Shown here in pieces: positions 29,574-38,538 of a stretch of DNA of 64,000 nucleotides. Position numbers and translations under genes: made by a program. Within the stretch, counting starts at the first letter, position 1. Every line of letters starts with the position of its first letter. This stretch comes from Ancylobacter polymorphus (GTDB lineage Bacteria > Pseudomonadota > Alphaproteobacteria > Rhizobiales > Xanthobacteraceae), in the NCBI RefSeq assembly GCF_022836935.1, contig NZ_CP083239.1:3734001-3798000 (forward strand), in the 5' to 3' direction. Under the pieces are notes generated by a model. The model ran no database searches, had not been told where the DNA came from, and saw nothing but the letters and a program-made list of their open reading frames with translations.

Positions 29574-29649
29574 CCGCAAAACATGCACAGCCTGAGCGTG
29601 CGATCCGATCAGCTTGCGATGCAAGCGGATCGGCGCGTGCTCTCGTGGC

Positions 29650-29991
29650 TCACGCCACCTTCTTCGCGGTCTTGGCGATCTCGGCGACTTCGCCTTCATA
29701 GGTCGCGACCTTGGCGGCGAACTCGGCCGGGCCTGCCTTCAGCGCGGCCTTCACGTCCGACGCCCAGGTGGTGTTGCGCAGGGTGAAGGTGTTGGTGGCC
29801 GAGGAGCCGTACTTCTTCGAGAACGCCACGTTCAGCTTGAACGGGATCGGCTCGGAAGCGAGATAATTGGTGGTCGGGTGCTCCTTCACGAAAGCCGTAT
29901 AGGCCTCGGCGACCTCCTGGTACTTCTCGGCGGCGATCAGCGCGTCGATCTGCGACAGCAGGGGCGGAAGCAGCGAATGCGGAGCGGTCAT
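29650..29991 (-). CDS. Small cytoplasmic protein, function unknown (113 aa)
   Basis: No signal peptide or membrane segment is visible. The N-terminal half is helical (LLSQIDALIAAEKYQEVAEAYTAFVKEH). A middle stretch SEPIPFKLNVAFSKKYGSSATNTFTLRNTTWA could form strands, and the C-terminus is a Lys/Ala-rich helix (YEGEVAEIAKTAKKVA). The ATG at 29989-29991 has an AAGGGAA site, and the gene has its own strong terminator, so it looks expressed and real. It lies 207 bp downstream of glpX. I know no family name for it. Confidence 0.75.
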   Translation of the reverse strand: MTAPHSLLPPLLSQIDALIAAEKYQEVAEAYTAFVKEHPTTNYLASEPIPFKLNVAFSKKYGSSATNTFTLRNTTWASDVKAALKAGPAEFAAKVATYEGEVAEIAKTAKKVA

Positions 29992-30198
29992 GATGGGTCG
30001 TTCCCTTGGCAATTGGCTTGGCGTTCGGGTGCGGGGCGCCCCTGACGGGCGCGCCTGCGCACGGCTCTGGTATACAGCACACCGGGCCGACGCCAAAGCG
30101 CCCAGTTGACGCCTGCGGGCACAGCCTCGCGCGCGCCGGGCAAAACGAAAACGGGGCGCCTGATCGCCCCGTCCATGTGTCATCCGCGTCGCGAACGC

Positions 30199-31194
30199 TC
30201 AGCCGAGATGGAACTTGGAGAGGTCGCGATGCTCGGCCTCGATCCAGCGCACCGTGCCAGTGGCGGAGCGCATGACGACGGTGTGGGTCTTCACCACGCC
30301 CTTCTCATACTTCACACCCTTGAGCAGATTGCCGGTGGTCACGCCCGTGGCCGCGATCAGGCAGTCGCCGCGCACCATGTCGGTGATGGTGTAGATCTTC
30401 TTCGGGTCGGTGACGCCCATCTTCTTGGCGCGCTCGCGCTTGGCTTCGCTGTCGAGGATGAGGCGCGTGTACATCTCGCCACCGATGCAGCGCAGCGCCG
30501 CCGCCGCCAGCACGCCCTCGGGGGCGCCGCCGGTGCCGAGATAGATGTCGACGCCGGTCTCGTCCGGGTTGGTGGTGTGGATCACGCCGGCCACGTCACC
30601 ATCGGTGATCAGCTGCACGGCGGCGCCGGTGCGGCGCACCGCCTCGATGATGGCGGCATGGCGCGGACGGTCGAGAATCAGCGCGCTGATCTCCGAAGGC
30701 TTCACGCCCTTCGCCTTGGCCAGCGACTGGATGTTGTCCTCGGGGCTGGCGTCGATGTCGATGGTGCCCTTGGGGTAGCCGGGGCCGATGGCGATCTTGT
30801 CCATGTAGACGTCGGGCGCATAGAGCATGGTGCCGCCCTCGGCCATCGCCATCACGGCAATGGAGCCCGGCATGTTCTTGGCGCAGAGCGTGGTGCCTTC
30901 CAGCGGGTCGACGGCGATGTCCACCGCCGGGCCCTTGCCGGTGCCGACCTCCTCGCCGATGAACAGCATCGGCGCCTCGTCGCGTTCGCCCTCGCCGATG
31001 ACGATGCGGCCAGCGATGGGCAGGCGGTTCAGTTCGCGGCGCATGGCGTCCACCGCCGCCTTGTCCGCCGCCTTCTCGTCGCCCCGGCCGCGAAGGCTGG
31101 CCGACGCCACCGCCGCCCGCTCGGTGACCCGCACCAGTTCGAGCGTCAGAATGCGCTCCAGCACCTGGTCTTCTTTGACCGTGATCCCCGACAT
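30199..31194 (-). CDS. glpX: Class II fructose-1,6-bisphosphatase GlpX
   Basis: GlpX (331 aa) hydrolyses fructose-1,6-bisphosphate in gluconeogenesis. The metal-binding signatures are intact: GRIVIGEGERDEAPMLFIGE and VDPLEGTT (96-102), and the substrate-phase blocks GGAPEGVLAAAALRC and ITDMVRGDCLIAATGVT are present. It begins 13 bp after the hom stop, an arrangement common in alphaproteobacteria. Confidence 0.96.
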   Translation of the reverse strand: MSGITVKEDQVLERILTLELVRVTERAAVASASLRGRGDEKAADKAAVDAMRRELNRLPIAGRIVIGEGERDEAPMLFIGEEVGTGKGPAVDIAVDPLEGTTLCAKNMPGSIAVMAMAEGGTMLYAPDVYMDKIAIGPGYPKGTIDIDASPEDNIQSLAKAKGVKPSEISALILDRPRHAAIIEAVRRTGAAVQLITDGDVAGVIHTTNPDETGVDIYLGTGGAPEGVLAAAALRCIGGEMYTRLILDSEAKRERAKKMGVTDPKKIYTITDMVRGDCLIAATGVTTGNLLKGVKYEKGVVKTHTVVMRSATGTVRWIEAEHRDLSKFHLG

Positions 31195-31207
31195 CGTCCC
31201 TGCCCCC

Positions 31208-32527
31208 TCAGTCCTTCTCGATCCGTATCACCTGCGGCGGCGAGGCGATGACGCCATCGATCTCGATGGCGGAAATCGCACGGCGCACCGCGTCCTCATT
31301 GGTGGCGTAGGTGATCAGCACCACCGGTGCCGGATCCTCCGCGCTCTCCGCCCGGTCGCCCCCATGGGGACGGCCGCGACGGTGCTGCATTATGGACTCG
31401 AGCGAGATGTTCTGCTCGGCCATATGGCGGGCAATGGCGGCGGCCGTTCCCGGGCGGTCGACCGCGGCGAGGCGGATGTAATAGCCGCCTTCATGACGCC
31501 GGATGGCGGCCTTTTCCGCCGGCTGCAGGCTCTCGGCCGTCCAGCCGAAGGGCGCGCCGGCCTTGCCGGCAGCGGCGTCGCAGAGATCCGCCACCACCGC
31601 CGAGGCGGTGGCGTCGCCGCCGGCACCCGGCCCGACCAGGGTGAGCGCGACGGCGTCGCCGTCGATCGCCACCGCATTGGTGACGCCGGAGACCTGCGCG
31701 ATTGGCCAGTGCTTCGGCACCATGGTCGGGTGCACGCGCAGTTCCACCTCGGTGCCGATGCGAGCCGCAACGCCGAGCAGCTTGATGCGATAGCCGAGCT
31801 CGTCCGCCGCCTCGATGTCGGCGAGCGTGATGGAGCGGATACCCTCGATATGGATCGCCTCCGGGTCCGGCTTCACGCCGAAGGCCAGCGAGGCGAGCAG
31901 AGCGAGCTTGTGGGCGGTGTCGAAGCCGTCGACATCGAAGGTCGGATCGGCCTCGGCATAGCCGAGCTTCTGCGCCTGATCGAGACAGGTGTCGAAGGAC
32001 AGCCCCTCTTCCTGCATCCGGGTGAGGATGTAGTTGCAGGTGCCGTTGAGAATGCCGGAGACGCGGGCGATCTCGTTGCCGAGCAGTGCCTCGCGCAGGG
32101 TCTTGATGACGGGAATGCCACCGGCGACCGCCGCTTCGAAATGGATGGCGACGCCCGCGGCTTCCGCCGCGCGGGCGAGTTCCACGCCGTGATGGGCGAG
32201 CAGCGCCTTGTTGGCGGTGACGATGGAATGGCCGGCGGCAATGGCCGCCTCCACCGCCGTCTTGGCGATGCCGTCCGGACCGCCGATCAGCTCGACGAAC
32301 ACGTCGATGTCGGGGTCGCGCGCCAGTTCGACCGCGTCGTCGTACCAGCGAAGGCCGGAGAGGTCGCAGTCCCGGTTGCGCGAACGGTCGCGGGCGCTGA
32401 CAGCCACCACTTCGACCGGCCGTCCCACCCGCGCGGCGATCGCTTCCGCGCGGCGGGTCAGCATGCGCACCACACCCGCGCCGACCGTACCGAGGCCGGC
32501 GATGCCAATTTTCAGCGGCGGCGCCAT
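31208..32527 (-). CDS. hom: Homoserine dehydrogenase
   Basis: A 439-residue homoserine dehydrogenase, the step from aspartate semialdehyde to homoserine for threonine and methionine. The nucleotide-binding GIAGLGTVGAGVV is at the N-terminus, EAAVAGGIPVIKTLREALLGNEI and LNGTCNYILTRM follow, and the catalytic-region block GYAEADPTFDVDGFDTAHKLALLA is intact. A C-terminal ACT domain of about 90 residues (VDRPGTAAAIARHMAEQNISLESIMQ) indicates feedback control by an amino acid. The ATG at 32525-32527 was used. Confidence 0.96.
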   Translation of the reverse strand: MAPPLKIGIAGLGTVGAGVVRMLTRRAEAIAARVGRPVEVVAVSARDRSRNRDCDLSGLRWYDDAVELARDPDIDVFVELIGGPDGIAKTAVEAAIAAGHSIVTANKALLAHHGVELARAAEAAGVAIHFEAAVAGGIPVIKTLREALLGNEIARVSGILNGTCNYILTRMQEEGLSFDTCLDQAQKLGYAEADPTFDVDGFDTAHKLALLASLAFGVKPDPEAIHIEGIRSITLADIEAADELGYRIKLLGVAARIGTEVELRVHPTMVPKHWPIAQVSGVTNAVAIDGDAVALTLVGPGAGGDATASAVVADLCDAAAGKAGAPFGWTAESLQPAEKAAIRRHEGGYYIRLAAVDRPGTAAAIARHMAEQNISLESIMQHRRGRPHGGDRAESAEDPAPVVLITYATNEDAVRRAISAIEIDGVIASPPQVIRIEKD

Positions 32528-32585
32528 AATGTGTCCGAACTCAACAAACGTTCCGAATGCGGCGCCGCCCGAAAGGGCCGGGGCT

Positions 32586-33803
32586 TTAGCGCGCCGCGGC
32601 GAGAGGGACGACGTTGTGCAATGTTTCCGCGCCGGTTTCAAGGAAGCGGCGGATGTTGCGGGCGGCCTGGCGGATGCGCTGCTCATTCTCCACAAGGGCG
32701 ATGCGCACATATTCGTCGCCATGCTCGCCGAAGCCGACACCCGGCGCGACGGCGACATCCGCCTTCTCAATCAGCAGCTTGGAGAATTCGAGGCTGCCAA
32801 GATGACGGAACTTCGGCGGAATCGGCGCCCAGGCGAACATGGAGGCGGTGGGCACGGGAATGTCCCAACCCGCCTTGCCGAAACTGTCGACCAGCGCGTC
32901 GCGGCGCTTCTTATAGACGCTGCGCATCTCGGCGATGCAGTCCTGCGGGCCGTTCAGCGCCGCGGTGGCCGCCACCTGGATCGGGGTATAGGCGCCATAA
33001 TCGAGATAGGACTTCACCCGCGCCAGCGCCGCGATCAGCCGGTCATTGCCGACCGCGAAGCCCATGCGCCAGCCGGCCATGGAGAAGGTCTTGGACATGG
33101 AGGTGAATTCCACCGTCACATCCATCGCGCCCGGCACCTGCAGCACCGACGGGGGCGGGTTGTCGTCGAAATAGACCTCGGAATAGGCGAGGTCGGAGAG
33201 CACGATCAGATCGTGCTTCTTCGCGAAGGCGACCACGTCGCGGTAGAAATCGAGGTCCGCCACCTGAGCGGTGGGGTTCGAGGGATAGCAGAGCACCAGC
33301 GCCAGCGGCGAGGGAATCGAATGCGCCACCGCGCGCTCCAGCGCGTGGAAGAATTCCGGGCCGGGCTCGCAGGGCACGGAGCGGATCGCGGCGCCGGCCA
33401 TCAGGAAGCCGAAGGCGTGGATGGGGTAGCTGGGGTTCGGCACCAGGATCACGTCGCCGGGGGCAGTGATGGCCTGCGCCATATTGGCGAAGCCTTCCTT
33501 GGAGCCGAGCGTCGCCACCACCTGGGTGTCGGGGTTCAGCTTCACGCCGAAACGGCGCTCGTAATAGGCCGCCTGGGCGCGGCGCAGGCCGGGGATGCCC
33601 TTGGAGGCGGAATAACGGTCGGTGCGCGGGCGACCGATCGTCTCCTTGAGCTTTTCCACCACATGGTCCGGGGCATCGAGGTCCGGATTGCCCATGCCGA
33701 GATCGACGATGTCAGCGCCGCCATTGCGGGCGGTAGCCTTCACGCGGTTGACCTGCTCGAACACGTAAGGCGGCAGCCGGCGAATGCGATGGAAATCGGT
33801 CAT
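32586..33803 (-). CDS. alaC: PLP-dependent aminotransferase, AlaC/DapL-like
   Basis: A 405-residue class I aminotransferase with the PLP lysine K238 in SMSKTFSMAGWRMGF, YPSNPTA at 173-179 and DLAYSEVYFD at 204-213. It resembles AlaC, a glutamate-pyruvate aminotransferase, which is often annotated as LL-diaminopimelate aminotransferase in alphaproteobacteria. The position before hom, 58 bp upstream and on the same strand, suggests a shared amino-acid operon. The symbol is assigned by similarity only. Confidence 0.82.
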   Translation of the reverse strand: MTDFHRIRRLPPYVFEQVNRVKATARNGGADIVDLGMGNPDLDAPDHVVEKLKETIGRPRTDRYSASKGIPGLRRAQAAYYERRFGVKLNPDTQVVATLGSKEGFANMAQAITAPGDVILVPNPSYPIHAFGFLMAGAAIRSVPCEPGPEFFHALERAVAHSIPSPLALVLCYPSNPTAQVADLDFYRDVVAFAKKHDLIVLSDLAYSEVYFDDNPPPSVLQVPGAMDVTVEFTSMSKTFSMAGWRMGFAVGNDRLIAALARVKSYLDYGAYTPIQVAATAALNGPQDCIAEMRSVYKKRRDALVDSFGKAGWDIPVPTASMFAWAPIPPKFRHLGSLEFSKLLIEKADVAVAPGVGFGEHGDEYVRIALVENEQRIRQAARNIRRFLETGAETLHNVVPLAAAR

Positions 33804-33940
33804 GGGTCTCAAGCTCCAGGCCGCCCCGTTCCTAGGAGACGGCGTCACGCGCGCTTCATATCACCTCTCGCGCGCCCGCACAGCGAGGGATGTCAGACTA
33901 AAGGGGCAGAAGGATGGTAATCGCGCGCCCTGCGTCGCGC

Positions 33941-34336
33941 CTACTGGCCGGCCTGCCCGTCCTGGCCGTCCTCGATCTGGCGCAGCATCTCCTTCTCGCG
34001 CTGGCTGGCGAGATTTTCGAGGTTCTTCTGCATCGCCTGCTGCTGCTGCGGGGTCATCACCGGCCGGTCGCCGATCTGCGCCGGCGCGCCGAAGGTGGGA
34101 TAGGCCGGCTCCGGCGGCTTCTGGCGACCGACGGGAGCCGGCGCGGCCCGCGAGGAATCCGCCGAGGTCTCACCCGATTCGGCCGAACCGGAGGTGGCTG
34201 CCGCGCCGGAGCCACTGGTGGACCTTTCCAGCGAAGCGCAACCGGCGAGCGCCAGCGCGGCCAGCGCGGCGCCAGCGAGAAGAAATGTCCGCGCGACGGA
34301 CGCGCCGCCCTGCCTGTCCTGCCAGTGATCCACCAT
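33941..34336 (-). CDS. Putative lipoprotein
   Basis: A 131-residue protein whose N-terminus ([19 protein letters not shown]) is a lipoprotein signal with LALAGC placing the lipidated Cys at about residue 33. The rest is Ser/Gly/Pro-rich linker, then [49 protein letters not shown], a short helical tail. No fold or function is recognised. It diverges from phaC. Confidence 0.75.
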   Translation of the reverse strand: MVDHWQDRQGGASVARTFLLAGAALAALALAGCASLERSTSGSGAAATSGSAESGETSADSSRAAPAPVGRQKPPEPAYPTFGAPAQIGDRPVMTPQQQQAMQKNLENLASQREKEMLRQIEDGQDGQAGQ

Positions 34337-34421
34337 GCCCTCCCCTCAGGCGTCGGCCATCCCCCGCTGCCGCGCGGAACCGGCCGTTACGCACTCGCTA
34401 GCACCGGATGGCGCGTCTATT

Positions 34422-36770
34422 ATGGCCACCTATGAACGTACCAACCCGCGGGGACAAGCGGTGAGCAGCCGACGCAGCAGATCGATACCGTCCGCCCCGG
34501 CAAAATCCACGCCGGCGCAAGTGACCAAGGCGCAGCGCACGGCGCCCGCCGAGGCGCCGGCGGCTCCGCCGAAGCCCGCGGCGCGCAAGCGTGTGACCAA
34601 AACGGTCGCGGCAGCTCCGCCGACCGTATCCGCACCGGCGGAGGCGCCAAAGGCGTCGACCCCGGACGTGGTGTCGAAGAAACCGGCGGCGAAGAAACCG
34701 GCGCAGCCTAAGGTGGCGGTCGAAAAGCCGGAGACAGCAGCTCCGGCGCGCAAGTCCGCAGGCAAGAAGCCGGTCGCCGCCATCGCCGCCGAACCGTCCG
34801 CGCCGACCACAGCGCCCCGCACGCGAGCGTTGAAGCCTGGCGGCGCCGCGCCGAAGCCAGTTTCTGCTGAGCCGCCCCCGGCACCCAATGCGCCGGAAGC
34901 GGTGCCCCCGCCCTCCGAGGCCAAGCCTTCTGCGTCAAAGCCCGCGCCATCCAAACCGGCCCCGGAAGCCGCCGCGCCGGAGACGCCGCGCCCCGGCGCG
35001 ATCGATCTCGAAGCCTTCGCCGCCAATCTGGCGCGGATGATGGAGGAAGGTGGGCGGGCCATGGCCGCCTATCTGCGCCCGCGCGAGGAAGGGCGCATTC
35101 GCGACGATGTGGCGGAAGAACTGACCGAGGTCGCCAAGACCATCGGCAATGTCGCGGAATACTGGCTTGCCGATCCGCAGCGCACGGTGGAGGCGCAGTC
35201 GCGGCTCATCGGCGGCTATCTCGACCTGTGGACCACGGCGCTGAAGCGGCTCGGCGGCGAGAAGACCCGGCCGGTGGTGGAGCCAGCCACCCGCGATTCG
35301 CGCTTCGCCGACCCGGAGTGGAACTCGAATCCGTTCTTTGATGCGCTCAAGCAGGCCTATCTCCTCACCGCCAACTGGGCGGCGGACATGGTCGAGGAAG
35401 CCGAGATCGACGCCCGCACCAAGCACAAGGCGGAGTTCTATGTGCGCCAGATCGCCGGCGCGGTCTCACCCTCCAATTTCGTGCTGACCAATCCGGAACT
35501 GCTGCGCACCACCCTCGCCTCGAATGGCGAGAACCTCGTGCGCGGCATGAAGATGCTGGCCGAGGACATCGAGGCCGGCGGCGGCGACCTGAAGATCCGC
35601 CAGACCGACGATTCCAAGTTCCGGGTGGGCGAGAATCTCGCGGTCACGCCCGGCAAGGTGATTTTCCAGAACGAGCTGATGCAGCTCATCCAGTACGCGC
35701 CACAGACCGAAAGCGTGCTGGCGACGCCGGTGGTGATCATCCCGCCCTGGATCAACAAGTTCTACGTGCTCGACCTGACGGCGGAGAAATCCTTCGTACG
35801 CTGGGCGGTGGAAAGCGGGCTCACCGTGTTCATGGTGTCCTGGGTCAATCCCGGCCCGGAACTCGCCGCCAAGGGCTTCGAGGACTATATGAAGGACGGT
35901 GTGCTCACCGCCTTCGACGTCGCGAAGAAGGCGACAGGCGCCAAGGACTTCCACGCGGTGGGTTATTGCGTCGGCGGCACCATGCTGGCGATGACGCTGG
36001 CCTGGCTGGCGGCCTCCGGCCAGAAGCCGGGCCTTGCCAGCGCCACCTTCCTCACCACGCAGGTCGACTTCACCTATGCCGGCGACCTCAAAGTGTTCAT
36101 CGACGAGGAGCAGGTCGCCAGCCTCGAACGCAAGATGCTGGAAGCGGGGGTGATGGAAGGCAGCAAGATGGCCAATGCCTTCAACATGCTGCGCGCCAAT
36201 GATCTCATCTGGCCCTATGTGGTGAACAATTATCTCAAGGGTCAGGCGCCGTTCCCGTTCGACATTCTCTACTGGAATTCGGATTCGACCCGGCTGCCGG
36301 CCGCCAACCATTCCTTCTATCTGCGCAACTGCTATCTCGACAACAAGCTGGCGCAGGGTCGGCTGATGCTCGCTGGCAAGACGCTCGACCTCACTGCGAT
36401 CGACGTGCCGATGTACAGTGTGGCGACGCGCGAGGACCACATCGCCCCCGCCGCCTCGGTGTTTCTCGGCCTGCAGAAATACCGCACCCCCGGCCGCTTC
36501 GTGCTGGCCGGCTCCGGCCATATCGCCGGCGTCATCAACCCGCCGGCACGCGGCAAGTACCAGTACTGGACCGGCGGACCGGCGGCGGGGACGCTGGAGG
36601 ACTGGATCGCCAAGGCCGAAGTGCACCCTGGCTCCTGGTGGCCGGACTGGCGCGGCTGGATCGAGGAACGCAGCAGCGCCCGCGTGCCCGCCAGCACCCG
36701 CATCCCGGGCGAGGGTCCCTATAAGGCGATCGAGGACGCACCGGGGAGCTATGTGAAGGTGCGGTCATGA
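34422..36770 (+). CDS. phaC: Class I poly(3-hydroxyalkanoate) synthase with long Ala/Pro/Lys-rich N-terminal extension
   Basis: The protein is 782 residues, about 190 longer than a usual PhaC. The synthase part runs from about residue 194: a PhaC N-terminal domain, then the alpha/beta-hydrolase core with the nucleophile Cys516 in GYCVGGT, EDHIAP carrying the catalytic Asp, and [12 protein letters not shown] carrying the His. It polymerises hydroxyacyl-CoA to polyester at granule surfaces. Residues 1-193 are low-complexity, with [12 protein letters not shown] and AAP repeats, resembling histone-H1-like or PhaF-type tails that bind DNA. The ATG at 34422-34424 is the only good in-frame start upstream; the ribosome site is weak. 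Confidence 0.92.
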   Translation: MATYERTNPRGQAVSSRRSRSIPSAPAKSTPAQVTKAQRTAPAEAPAAPPKPAARKRVTKTVAAAPPTVSAPAEAPKASTPDVVSKKPAAKKPAQPKVAVEKPETAAPARKSAGKKPVAAIAAEPSAPTTAPRTRALKPGGAAPKPVSAEPPPAPNAPEAVPPPSEAKPSASKPAPSKPAPEAAAPETPRPGAIDLEAFAANLARMMEEGGRAMAAYLRPREEGRIRDDVAEELTEVAKTIGNVAEYWLADPQRTVEAQSRLIGGYLDLWTTALKRLGGEKTRPVVEPATRDSRFADPEWNSNPFFDALKQAYLLTANWAADMVEEAEIDARTKHKAEFYVRQIAGAVSPSNFVLTNPELLRTTLASNGENLVRGMKMLAEDIEAGGGDLKIRQTDDSKFRVGENLAVTPGKVIFQNELMQLIQYAPQTESVLATPVVIIPPWINKFYVLDLTAEKSFVRWAVESGLTVFMVSWVNPGPELAAKGFEDYMKDGVLTAFDVAKKATGAKDFHAVGYCVGGTMLAMTLAWLAASGQKPGLASATFLTTQVDFTYAGDLKVFIDEEQVASLERKMLEAGVMEGSKMANAFNMLRANDLIWPYVVNNYLKGQAPFPFDILYWNSDSTRLPAANHSFYLRNCYLDNKLAQGRLMLAGKTLDLTAIDVPMYSVATREDHIAPAASVFLGLQKYRTPGRFVLAGSGHIAGVINPPARGKYQYWTGGPAAGTLEDWIAKAEVHPGSWWPDWRGWIEERSSARVPASTRIPGEGPYKAIEDAPGSYVKVRS

Positions 36771-36881
36771 TGCAAGCGACGTGGTGACCGGTATTCGGCC
36801 GGTCATCCCTGTCTGGGAACCCAACCGTCCGGTCTCCGTCGCGCCGCCCGGCTGAACGCGGGGCCGGCCCTCGCCCGCCGC

Positions 36882-37937
36882 TTACGGGAACAGCGCGATC
36901 TGCTCCAGGCCCAGCGTCTCGGGATAGCCGAGAACGAGGTTCATGTTCTGCACCGCCTGACCGGACGCGCCCTTCACCAGATTGTCTGTCGTGGAGATCA
37001 CGATCACCCGGTCCGGCGCGCGGTCCTTCACCACGCCGATAAAGGCCATGTTCGAGCCCTTGACGAAGCGCGACTGCGGCACCTGGCCGAGCGGCAGCAC
37101 ATGCACGAAGGGCTCGTTCTTGTAGAAATCCGCCAGCACGCGGTGCACGCCCTCCGCCCCGACGCCGGCGCCGGTCTTGAGGTAGATGGTGGCATAGATG
37201 CCGCGCGTCATCGGCACGAGGTGCGGGGTGAAGCTCGGCGCCACGCTGCGGCCGGCGGCCTTGGAGAATTCCTGGTCCAATTCGGCCATGTGGCGGTGGC
37301 TGCCGACGCCATAGGCGTGCATGCCCTCCGTCACCTCGGTGAACAGCAGGTTCTCCTTCGCCGAACGGCCCGCCCCGGTGACCCCACTCTTGGCGTCGAT
37401 GACGATGTGCTCGGGCTCGATGGCGCCGGCCTCGATGAGCGGCACCACGGGGAGGATGGCGGTCGTGGTGTAGCAACCGGGATTGGCGACCAGCCGCGCC
37501 TTGCGGATGTCGTCGCGATAGAGCTCGACGACGCCGTAGACGGCCTCCTGCTGCAGCTCCAGCGCCTGGTGCGGATGGCCGTACCAGCGCTCATAAGCGC
37601 CATCGTCGCGCAGCCGGAAATCGGCGGAGAGATCGACCACTTTCACATGCGGCGCGGTCTCGAACACGTTCTTGATGACAAGCTGCGTGGTGCCGTGCGG
37701 CAGGGCGCAGAAGACGAGATCAACGTCCTTCCACGCCACCTGTTCGATGGTGATGAGGTCCGGCAGCTTGAACGGCGCGAATTGCGGGAACACATCCGCC
37801 ACCGCCTGCCCCGCCTTGCGGTCGGCGGTCAGCGCGACGATCTCGACGCGGGGATGGCGCAGCAGCAGGCGCAGCAGTTCCGAGCCGGTGTAGCCCGAGG
37901 CCCCGAGGATGGCGATCCGCGCCTTGCTGTCCGTCAT
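36882..37937 (-). CDS. argC: N-acetyl-gamma-glutamyl-phosphate reductase ArgC
   Basis: ArgC (351 aa) catalyses the third step of arginine synthesis, reducing N-acetylglutamyl phosphate to the semialdehyde with NADPH. The NADP motif ILGASGYTGSELLRLL is at residues 10-25, and the catalytic Cys155 lies in NPGCYTTTA. The ATG at 37935-37937 has an AAGGG site. It converges with phaC and diverges from the small phasin-like gene. Confidence 0.96.
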   Translation of the reverse strand: MTDSKARIAILGASGYTGSELLRLLLRHPRVEIVALTADRKAGQAVADVFPQFAPFKLPDLITIEQVAWKDVDLVFCALPHGTTQLVIKNVFETAPHVKVVDLSADFRLRDDGAYERWYGHPHQALELQQEAVYGVVELYRDDIRKARLVANPGCYTTTAILPVVPLIEAGAIEPEHIVIDAKSGVTGAGRSAKENLLFTEVTEGMHAYGVGSHRHMAELDQEFSKAAGRSVAPSFTPHLVPMTRGIYATIYLKTGAGVGAEGVHRVLADFYKNEPFVHVLPLGQVPQSRFVKGSNMAFIGVVKDRAPDRVIVISTTDNLVKGASGQAVQNMNLVLGYPETLGLEQIALFP

Positions 37938-38139
37938 GGTGGCGACCCTTCCTGCTGGCGCGCCCGCCGTGACGAGCCGGGGACGCACATGGAGCTGCGC
38001 CCTTACACCTTTCGCATGTCCGACGAAAGACAAGAGCGGCCCCGGCGGACGCATGGCGGCTGCGCGCGCCGGGCGGGAACCGGATGGAGCCGCCGCCGCT
38101 TCTCCTCCGGCCTCTTCACGCATAGCCGGAGCCCCCGCC

Positions 38140-38424
38140 ATGAACGATCCCCTCGCCTGGTTTGAGACCGGGCTCGCCATGACGCGGCTGGGCATGGACA
38201 TGCAGGTGGTGATCACCGAGCGGCTCACCCGCCTCGCGCGCGGCGACGCCGCCGCCGGCGTCGAGGCGATACGGATGGTCACGGAGAAGACGCTGGCGCT
38301 GGGCGAGGTCAATGCCCGGCTGTGGAAGGCCGCGGCGGCCGGCCGGCTGGGTACGGTCGGGCCGGAGATCGTCGCGCTGTACGGCGCCAAGGTGCGCGCC
38401 AATCGCAAGCGGCTGAAGCGCTGA
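38140..38424 (+). CDS. Small helical protein, possibly phasin-like (94 aa)
   Basis: This protein is almost entirely predicted helix: MNDPLAWFETGLAMTRLGMDMQVVITERLTRLA, then AIRMVTEKTLALGEVNARLWKAAAAGR, and a basic tail GAKVRANRKRLKR. The stretch VTEKTLALGEVNARLWKAA resembles phasins, the granule-coating proteins, and phaC is about 1.4 kb away. The resemblance is weak and short. The ATG has a GGAG site 9 bp upstream, which supports this start over longer ones. Confidence 0.7.
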   Translation: MNDPLAWFETGLAMTRLGMDMQVVITERLTRLARGDAAAGVEAIRMVTEKTLALGEVNARLWKAAAAGRLGTVGPEIVALYGAKVRANRKRLKR

Positions 38425-38538
38425 GCCGCCGGCGCGCATGGCGCCCATGTTCACGGAGCGTTCCGGTTTCGCGCTGGCGCTGTCATAGTGCTAAGGAAAC
38501 CGAATCGGTTCCTGACCCTGACGAGACCGCCCGCGCCC

